64,000 nucleotides of DNA from Pseudomonas sp. UFMG81 (GTDB lineage: Bacteria; Pseudomonadota; Gammaproteobacteria; Pseudomonadales; Pseudomonadaceae): positions 64,078-128,077 of the forward strand of contig NZ_JACAFQ010000011.1 of NCBI RefSeq assembly GCF_015354575.1, in the 5' to 3' direction. The notes under the pieces are model-generated. The model saw nothing but the letters and a program-made list of their open reading frames with translations. It did no database searches and was not told where the DNA came from. This document shows, in pieces, positions 58,664-64,000 of this stretch (positions are counted from its first letter, which is position 1; each line of letters begins with the position of its first letter). Both the position numbers and the translations under genes were made by a program.

Positions 58664-58765
58664 GCGCACGGCCACCATTGTTCTTTGGGGGCACGCATTC
58701 TAGCGCCGATCCGCCCAGCACCCAAGGGTGGAGCGCGCCATTAGTCGCGATTGTGGACCGTTCGG

Positions 58766-59137
58766 TCAGCCCAGGCGCCAGGCGGCCAGGCCCAGGCACA
58801 GCCAGCCGGCGAGGAAGCACAGGCCGCCGAGGGGGGTGATCATGCCCAGCTTGCCCAGGCCGGTCAGGGTGAGCACGTAGAGGCTGCCGGAGAACAGCAC
58901 GATGCCCACTGCAAACAAGCCGCCCGCCCAGCCGACCAGGCGCCCGGGCAGGTGCACCGACAGCACGGCCACGGCCAGGATCGCCAGGGCATGCACCAGC
59001 TGGTAGGTGACGCCGGTGTGGAAGATCGCCAGGTAATCGGCAGTCAGACGGTGCTTCAGGCCATGGGCGGCGAAGGCGCCGAGGGCGACACCGGTGAAAC
59101 CGAAGAACGCGGCGAGCATCAGGAAGCTGCGAAGCAT
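58766..59137 (-). CDS. DUF423 small membrane protein
   Basis: 123 residues with four membrane helices. Family motifs GVALGAFAAHGLK and FHTGVTYQLVHALA are present. Relatives (YgdD-like) are of unknown function. ATG 59137 is supported by GGAG upstream and by the family N-terminus MLRSFLMLAAFFGF. It is divergent from mtgA. Confidence 0.9.
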   Translation of the reverse strand: MLRSFLMLAAFFGFTGVALGAFAAHGLKHRLTADYLAIFHTGVTYQLVHALAILAVAVLSVHLPGRLVGWAGGLFAVGIVLFSGSLYVLTLTGLGKLGMITPLGGLCFLAGWLCLGLAAWRLG

Positions 59138-59162
59138 GGGACGACTCCTCGAAAGGGGTCTG

Positions 59163-59168
59163 TATAAT
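59163..59168 (+). promoter_or_regulatory. Candidate -10 box for mtgA
   Basis: A perfect TATAAT in the 64-bp gap between the divergent DUF423 and mtgA genes, 33 nt before the mtgA ATG. No good -35 was found. Confidence 0.4.
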
Positions 59169-59201
59169 GGCCCGTTCCAACGGTCCGGCCAAGCCATCAC
59201 C

Positions 59202-59912
59202 ATGCTGTCATCCTTTCTCCGACGCCTGTCCCGCGCGCTGCTCTGGTTCGCCGCCGGCAGCATTGCCGTGGTGCTGGTCCTGCGCTGGGTGCCACCGCCC
59301 GGTACAGCACTGATGGTCGAGCGCAAGGTGGAATCCTGGTTCGACGGCGAACCTATCGACCTGCAACGCGACTGGACACCCTGGGAAGACATCTCGGATG
59401 AGCTGAAGGTGGCGGTCATCGCCGGCGAGGACCAGAAGTTCGCCAACCATTGGGGTTTCGACATCCCGGCGATCCAGGCGGCGCTGGCTTTCAACGAGCG
59501 CGGCGGCAAGATCCGTGGCGCCAGCACCCTCACCCAGCAGGTGGCCAAGAACCTGTTCCTGTGGTCCGGGCGTAGCTGGCTGCGCAAGGGGCTGGAAGCC
59601 TGGTTCACTGCGCTGATCGAGTTGTTCTGGTCGAAAGAGCGGATTCTCGAGGTCTACCTGAACAGCGCTGAATGGGGCAAGGGGGTGTTCGGTGCCCAGG
59701 CTGCGGCGCGGTATCACTTTGGCGTGGATGCCAGCCGCCTGACCCGGCAACAGGCCGCGCAGCTCGCGGCGGTGCTGCCCAGCCCGATCAAATGGAGCGC
59801 CGGGCGGCCGAGTGCCTACGTGGCTGGGCGTGCGGGGTGGATTCGTCGGCAGATGAGCCAGTTGGGGGGGCCTAGCTACCTGATGCAGTTGGATGTGTCG
59901 CGTAGGCTCTGA
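59202..59912 (+). CDS. mtgA: Monofunctional peptidoglycan glycosyltransferase
   Basis: 236 residues. One N-terminal membrane helix (about 10-30), then a GT51 domain with the catalytic Glu in VIAGEDQKFANHWG and TLTQQVAKNLFLW; no transpeptidase domain follows. It polymerises lipid II into glycan strands in the periplasm. ATG 59202 gives the usual N-terminus MLSSFLRRLSRALLW. Confidence 0.94.
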   Translation: MLSSFLRRLSRALLWFAAGSIAVVLVLRWVPPPGTALMVERKVESWFDGEPIDLQRDWTPWEDISDELKVAVIAGEDQKFANHWGFDIPAIQAALAFNERGGKIRGASTLTQQVAKNLFLWSGRSWLRKGLEAWFTALIELFWSKERILEVYLNSAEWGKGVFGAQAAARYHFGVDASRLTRQQAAQLAAVLPSPIKWSAGRPSAYVAGRAGWIRRQMSQLGGPSYLMQLDVSRRL

Positions 59913-59964
59913 AGTGGCTGGGTCGCGGTCGCGAATTTAGCGTGTGGGTGTTGGTATTGAGTGA

Positions 59965-60218
59965 ATATCCATTGGCGATGGAGACGCTCATTCACCTTTC
60001 CGCCCTTACGGCGGGTAACTTTTTGAAGGATCAAAAAGTCACCAAAAAATCCTTGCTCCATTCATCCGGCCCCTACGCTTCGCTTCGGGGTTCCCTCACT
60101 CCGGCCTTGCTCCCGCGTGGACGCACTGAAGGGCCATCCATGGCCCATCAGTGCTCGATGGGCATCCATGCCCATCGCCCCGCTCCGCAAGTCCTACGTT
60201 CGGCCTCCTGAAGTCGCG
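59965..60218 (-). repeat. 250-bp structured repeat, copy 1 (minus orientation)
   Basis: About 80-85% identical by eye to the copy at 60417-60667 and in opposite orientation. Its hairpins are at 60123-60154 (32 nt), 60156-60177 (22 nt) and 60015-60042. It lies in the 915-bp gap 59913-60827. Frames through it (GHPWPI-type peptides) look spurious. Confidence 0.8.
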
Positions 60219-60250
60219 TTTGGCGGTGACTGGACTATCGCGCGCTTAGA

Positions 60251-60285
60251 AGCAAGAGCAAGAGCAAGAGCAAGAGCAAGAGCAG
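60251..60285. repeat. AGCAAG hexanucleotide tandem repeat
   Basis: Five perfect AGCAAG units plus a partial sixth, in the spacer between the two structured repeats. The remainder of the spacer (60219-60416) has a REP-like palindrome at about 60326-60347 (TTCGCCGGCAAGCCGGCGAA) and no gene. Confidence 0.9.
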
Positions 60286-60416
60286 ATAGTGTTTAACCGT
60301 TATTGATGTGTAGCTTGTAATGGCCTGTTCGCCGGCAAGCCGGCGAATGCAATTTGATATCGAACACAATAAACATCTAGCGTCAGCTGCGCCAATATAG
60401 GCGCCGCCCCTAACTT

Positions 60417-60667
60417 CGCGACTTCAGGAGGCCGATCGGAGGGCTTGCGGAGGGAGGCGACGGGCATGGATGCCCGTCGAGCACCGATGGGCCATGGATG
60501 GCCCTTCGGTGCGTACTCCCGGGAGCAAGACCGGAGTGAGGGAACCCCGGAGCGAAGCGCAGGGGCCGGATGATGGGAGCGAGCGGTTTTGCTTACTTTT
60601 TCCAAGAAAAAAGTAAGCCGCCGTAAGGGCGGAAAGGTGAATAAGCGTCACCCAAGCAAATGGATAT
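60417..60667 (+). repeat. 250-bp structured repeat, copy 2 (plus orientation)
   Basis: Inverted homologue of 59965-60218. Hairpins: 60458-60479 (CGACGGGCAT arm), 60481-60512 (GCACCGA outer stem, then a GGGCCAT/ATGGCCC core), 60591-60618 (GCTTACTTTTT, perfect 11 bp) and 60618-60632 (CCGCC/GGCGG). Differences between copies keep the pairing. Confidence 0.8.
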
Positions 60668-60771
60668 GCCCACAACTTTCAAAACCAACTAAACAACTAA
60701 CCACGACACTAGAGAGCACATTCCATCATCATTCAATCAACAGTTGCACAAACCTAAAACGCTGCCCAAAG

Positions 60772-60804
60772 AAAAACCGCTGCCTCTCACGAGCACAGCG
60801 GTTT
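60772..60804 (-). terminator. Rho-independent terminator after rpoH
   Basis: AAACCGCTG (60774-60782) pairs with CAGCGGTTT (60796-60804). On the minus strand a T-run follows. It is 24 nt beyond the rpoH stop. Confidence 0.85.
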
Positions 60805-60827
60805 CTTCAAGCCAGCCAGGGCGCCGA

Positions 60828-61682
60828 TCAGATCGCGATCAATGCCTTGACCTTACTCATCGCATTCTTCTCCAGCTGGCGAATCCGCTCAGCCGAAACG
60901 CTGTACTTCTCAGCCAGCTCATGCAACGTAGCCTTTTCCTCGGCCAACCAACGCTGATAGAGAATATCTCGACTGCGATCATCCAGACCTTGCAGCGCTT
61001 CGTGCAGGTTGCTGGTGGAGTTGTCGCTCCAGTCAGCGTCCTCCAACTGCACCGCAGGGTCGTAACGGTGGTCTTCGAGATAGTGCGCAGGCGACTGGAA
61101 GGCGCTGTCGTCGTCGGCTTCCGCCGCCGGGTCGAAGGCCATGTCCTGGCCACTCAAGCGGCTTTCCATCTCACGCACTTCCCGCGGCTCGACCCCCAGG
61201 CTCTCCGCCACACGATGCACTTCGTCGTTGTTCAGCCAGGCCAGGCGCTTCTTCTGGCTGCGCAGGTTGAAGAACAACTTGCGCTGGGCCTTGGTGGTGG
61301 CCACCTTGACGATGCGCCAGTTGCGCAGGATGAACTCGTGGATCTCGGCCTTGATCCAGTGCACCGCGAACGACACCAGGCGCACGCCCATTTCCGGGTT
61401 GAAACGCTTGACCGCCTTCATCAGGCCGACGTTGCCTTCCTGGATCAGGTCGGCCTGGGCCAGGCCATAACCTGCATAGCTACGGGCGATATGCACGACA
61501 AAACGCAGGTGGGCCATCACCATCTGGCGAGCGGCCTCGACATCCTGCTGGTAATAGAGACGCTCGCCCAGATCACGCTCCTGCTCGACCGTCAGCAGCG
61601 GGATGCTGTTGACCGTGTGCACGTAGGCTTCCAGGTTTGCACCGGGAACCAGGGCATGGGCAGGTTGCAACGATGTGGTCAT
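60828..61682 (-). CDS. rpoH: RNA polymerase sigma-32 (heat-shock sigma factor)
   Basis: 284 residues. Region 2 with [18 protein letters not shown], the RpoH box QRKLFFNLR (specific to sigma-32) and the C-terminal region 4 helix-turn-helix ([20 protein letters not shown]). It directs transcription of chaperone and protease genes. GGAGGT lies 7 nt before ATG. A TTGACT-N17-TATTGA sequence at about 61733-61761 on the minus strand could be its promoter, with a poor -10. ftsX lies upstream on the same strand. Confidence 0.97.
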   Translation of the reverse strand: MTTSLQPAHALVPGANLEAYVHTVNSIPLLTVEQERDLGERLYYQQDVEAARQMVMAHLRFVVHIARSYAGYGLAQADLIQEGNVGLMKAVKRFNPEMGVRLVSFAVHWIKAEIHEFILRNWRIVKVATTKAQRKLFFNLRSQKKRLAWLNNDEVHRVAESLGVEPREVREMESRLSGQDMAFDPAAEADDDSAFQSPAHYLEDHRYDPAVQLEDADWSDNSTSNLHEALQGLDDRSRDILYQRWLAEEKATLHELAEKYSVSAERIRQLEKNAMSKVKALIAI

Positions 61683-61790
61683 TCAAGTACCTCCGGCTTA
61701 CAGACTCGTGCCTTGTGGGCACTGCCAGCATAGACCCGGAACCGCTCAATAAGTTCCCAGATGAAAAAAGTCAATGCTGGCCAACAAACA

Positions 61791-62819
61791 TTATCGCGGT
61801 GCCAGCTCGTTCAGATGCCGGGCCACTGCGATCCATGCACCGATATACCCCAACAGCACGGCGCCGATCAAGAGGGAAAGACCGTCCGAAGCGGGAACAC
61901 CACCCAGGGCGAAATCGCTCCCATACAGCCCCGAAAGCCCGACGACCGCGTCGTTGAGCCAGTCCAGGCCGAAGGCCAGGATACCCCAGGCCAGCACGCC
62001 AGCACCCAGGCCGTACAGCGCCCCCATGTAGAGGAAAGGCCGACGAACGTAGCTGTCGGTGCCCCCCACCAGCTTGATGACTTCAATCTCTACACGGCGG
62101 TTTTCAATGTGTAGACGAATTGTGTTACCGATTACTAACAGCAGAGCGGAAATCAGCATCACCGCCAACCCGAACACGAACCGGTCACCCAGCTTGAGGA
62201 TGGCCGCCAGACGCTCGACCCACACCAGATCCAGCTGCGCGGCTTCGACCCGCGGCAATTCCGAAAGGCGCTGACGCAGCGCTTCCAGCGCCGGTTTATC
62301 GACTTCGGCAGGGGTCACCACCACCACGCCGGGGAGTGGGTTGTCCGGCAGCTCGCGCAACGCCTCGCCCAGCCCGGACTGCTGCTGGAACTCCTCCAGC
62401 GCCTGCTCACGGCTGACATACTGAGCGTCGGCGACGCCCGGCATCCCCTTGATTTCGTCACGCAGCGCCTCGCCATCGCGGCTGCTGGCATCGAGCTTGA
62501 GGTACAGCGAGATCTGCGCCGCGCGCTGCCAAGAGCCGCCGAGCTTCTCGACGTTCTTGAGCAGCAGCGACAGGCCCATGGGCATGCTCAGCGCCACGGC
62601 CATCACCAGGCAGGTGAAGAAACTGCCGATCGGCTGCTTGCCCAGGCGGCGCAGGCTGTCGGCCAGGCTCGCACGATGGCTTTCCAGCCAGGCGTGCAGC
62701 AACGTACGGAAGTCCGGGCCATCGTCGTCGTGATCGCCGCGTTTCTTCTTGGTCGGTTGTGCATCGGCGGCCTTGGGCGCCACGCGCTCGGAAACCTTTG
62801 GTGTACGTGTGGTGCTCAT
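61791..62819 (-). CDS. ftsX: Cell division protein FtsX
   Basis: 342 residues, permease partner of FtsE. A basic N-terminal tail precedes four membrane helices (about residues 70-95, 220-245, 265-290 and 312-335) with a periplasmic loop between helices 1 and 2 (SSRDGEALRDEIKGMPGV). FtsEX couples ATP hydrolysis to amidase activation at the septum. It overlaps ftsE by 4 nt, in the conserved order ftsY-ftsE-ftsX-rpoH. Confidence 0.95.
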   Translation of the reverse strand: MSTTRTPKVSERVAPKAADAQPTKKKRGDHDDDGPDFRTLLHAWLESHRASLADSLRRLGKQPIGSFFTCLVMAVALSMPMGLSLLLKNVEKLGGSWQRAAQISLYLKLDASSRDGEALRDEIKGMPGVADAQYVSREQALEEFQQQSGLGEALRELPDNPLPGVVVVTPAEVDKPALEALRQRLSELPRVEAAQLDLVWVERLAAILKLGDRFVFGLAVMLISALLLVIGNTIRLHIENRRVEIEVIKLVGGTDSYVRRPFLYMGALYGLGAGVLAWGILAFGLDWLNDAVVGLSGLYGSDFALGGVPASDGLSLLIGAVLLGYIGAWIAVARHLNELAPR

Positions 62820-63487
62820 TGCCCGGCCTCCCCATCGCCGATCAAGCGACCGCGTTGCAGCGTCAGCATGCGGTGGCGCATGCGCGCGATCAGCGCCAGG
62901 TCATGGCTGGCGATCAACACCGTGGTGCCCAGGCGGTTGATGTCCTCGAACACGCCCATGATCTCGGCGGCCAGGCGCGGGTCGAGGTTACCGGTGGGTT
63001 CGTCCGCCAGCAGCAAGGCCGGCTGGTGGACGATGGCGCGGGCGATGCCAACGCGCTGCTGCTGGCCGGTGGACAGGTCGGCCGGGAACAGCTCGCCCTT
63101 GTCACTCAACGACACGCGCTCCAGCGCCGAATCGACGCGCTTGGCGATCTCGGCCTTGGACAGCCCGAGGATCTGCAGCGGCAGGGCGATGTTGTTGAAC
63201 ACGGTGCGGTCGAACAGCAACTGGTGGTTCTGGAACACCACGCCGATCTGCCGGCGCAAGAACGGAATCTGCGCATTGCTGATCTGCCCCAGGTCCTGCC
63301 CGGCGAGCAGCAGCTTGCCGCTGGTCGGGCGCTCCATGGCCAGCAGCAGGCGCAACAGGGTGCTCTTGCCGGCACCGGAATGGCCGGTGACGAACAGGAA
63401 CTCGCCACGGCGCGCCCGGAAGCTCAGCTCGTGCAGGCCGACATGGCCGTTGGGGTAGCGCTTGGCGACCTGTTCGAATCGGATCAT
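62816..63487 (-). CDS. ftsE: Cell division ATP-binding protein FtsE
   Basis: 223-residue ABC ATPase. Walker A GHSGAGKSTLL, signature LSTGQQQRVGIARA, Walker B ALLLADEPTGNLD and the switch His in LIASHDLAL are all present. With FtsX it acts at the division septum. It overlaps ftsX and ftsY by 4 nt each. Confidence 0.96.
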   Translation of the reverse strand: MIRFEQVAKRYPNGHVGLHELSFRARRGEFLFVTGHSGAGKSTLLRLLLAMERPTSGKLLLAGQDLGQISNAQIPFLRRQIGVVFQNHQLLFDRTVFNNIALPLQILGLSKAEIAKRVDSALERVSLSDKGELFPADLSTGQQQRVGIARAIVHQPALLLADEPTGNLDPRLAAEIMGVFEDINRLGTTVLIASHDLALIARMRHRMLTLQRGRLIGDGEAGQ

Positions 63488-64000
63488 GCAGGCTCTCGCT
63501 CGGCGAACAGCGCCTTGACGAAGGGTTCGGCCTCGAAGGTGCGCAGGTCGTCGATACCTTCGCCGACACCAATGAAGCGAATCGGGATGTTGAACTGCTT
63601 GGCCAGGGCGAAGATCACCCCACCCTTGGCGGTACCGTCGAGCTTGGTCAGCGCCAGACCGGTCAGCTCCACGCTCTGGTTGAAGTACTTGGCCTGGCTG
63701 ATGGCGTTCTGCCCGGTGCCGGCGTCGAGCACCAGCAACACTTCGTGCGGCGCCTCGGCATCAAGCTTGCCGATCACCCGACGGACCTTCTTCAGCTCTT
63801 CCATCAGGTTGTCTTTGGTGTGCAGGCGACCGGCGGTGTCGGCGATCAGCACATCGACATTGCGCGCCTTGGCGGCCTGCACGGCGTCGAAGATCACCGA
63901 GGCCGAGTCGGCACCGGTGTGCTGGGCGATCACCGGGATCTGGTTGCGCTCACCCCACACTTGCAGTTGCTCCACTGCGGCGGCACGGAAGGTGTCGCCT
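63484..64000 (-). CDS. ftsY: Signal recognition particle receptor FtsY, C-terminal part
   Basis: Partial: about 171 codons of the C-terminal NG domain run off the right edge, and the start lies outside. GDTFRAAAVEQLQVWG at the edge, the G3 motif LIADTAGRLHTKDNLM, the G4 TKLDGTAKGG and the closing IGVGEGIDDLRTF are all typical of FtsY. It is the SRP receptor GTPase at the inner membrane. It overlaps ftsE by 4 nt. Confidence 0.96.
   Translation of the reverse strand, partial: GDTFRAAAVEQLQVWGERNQIPVIAQHTGADSASVIFDAVQAAKARNVDVLIADTAGRLHTKDNLMEELKKVRRVIGKLDAEAPHEVLLVLDAGTGQNAISQAKYFNQSVELTGLALTKLDGTAKGGVIFALAKQFNIPIRFIGVGEGIDDLRTFEAEPFVKALFAEREPA

Noticed and set aside
58410..58765. Possible TPP riboswitch near thiS/thiG
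   Set aside because: No CUGAGA or ACCUGA-type conserved core was found upstream of thiS. The region is the DUF423 3' flank and a short leader.
60251..60285. AGCAAG tandem units considered as a CRISPR-like array
   Set aside because: The units are 6 bp, directly abutting, with no spacers and no cas genes nearby. It is a simple microsatellite.
59942..60605. Frames of 80-100 codons (GHPWPI-type peptides) in the mtgA-rpoH gap
   Set aside because: They lie in both copies and both strands of the structured repeat. The conserved quantity is base pairing rather than a reading frame, so they are probably not proteins.

Overview
The window is chromosomal DNA from a GC-rich gammaproteobacterium, almost certainly a Pseudomonas of the P. 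putida group. The evidence is the gene order pilMN(OP)Q-aroK-aroB-damX-gltBD-hemE, the order yggS-proC-yggT-metXW-rdgB-hemW ... trmB-thiGS ... rpoH-ftsXE-ftsY, and interspersed REP palindromes of the GTGGGAGCGGGCTTG type. No transposase, integrase, phage gene, tRNA, rRNA or CRISPR array was found.

Region 1 (55-17863): a ParA-family ATPase is followed by a compact aryl-polyene (APE) pigment cluster of about 15 kb, all on the plus strand. Most genes overlap by 4 nt (ATGA), so the set reads as one operon behind a good sigma70-type promoter (996-1024). An aromatic amino acid ammonia-lyase should make the aryl starter acid. An AMP-ligase fused to a dehydratase-like domain should load it. Two acyl carrier proteins, a ketosynthase/chain-length-factor pair (ApeO/ApeC), a second ketosynthase (ApeR), a ketoreductase (ApeQ) and dehydratases (ApeI domain, ApeP) should build the polyene. 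A glycosyltransferase and two acyltransferases would attach it to a lipid. A LolA-like protein, an MMPL exporter and lipoproteins would move it to the outer membrane. The row ends with a further lipoprotein.

Region 2 (16961-28575): a LysR regulator divergent from an MFS exporter, a periplasmic OB-fold protein, hemE, an amidase, and gltD-gltB (glutamate synthase).

Region 3 (28951-38507): on the minus strand, pilM-pilN-pilOP-pilQ-aroK-aroB-damX. This has an unusual PilO-PilP fusion and a short PilQ. The penicillin-binding protein gene ponA is divergent.

Region 4 (38917-50917): malic enzyme, rpmE with a thermonuclease, priA, argS with an FtsN-like SPOR protein, a TM2 protein, an NlpC/P60 hydrolase, pilT, yggS, proC and yggT.

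Region 5 (51005-64000): metX-metW-DUF4426-rdgB-hemW-DUF3392; a 670-bp gap holding a probable 36-residue protein gene; a putative lipoprotein with a probable CTG start; trmB; thiG-thiS; DUF423; mtgA; a 915-bp gap with two inverted copies of a 250-bp structured repeat; then rpoH, ftsX, ftsE and the 3' part of ftsY at the right edge.

The least ordinary items are the paired 250-bp repeats whose hairpins are conserved by compensatory changes, the ApeH-ApeI fusion, the REP doublet translated as part of apeL, the PilO-PilP fusion, the terminator-like hairpin inside a signal-peptide coding sequence downstream of rpmE, and the small protein gene at 55465-55575.
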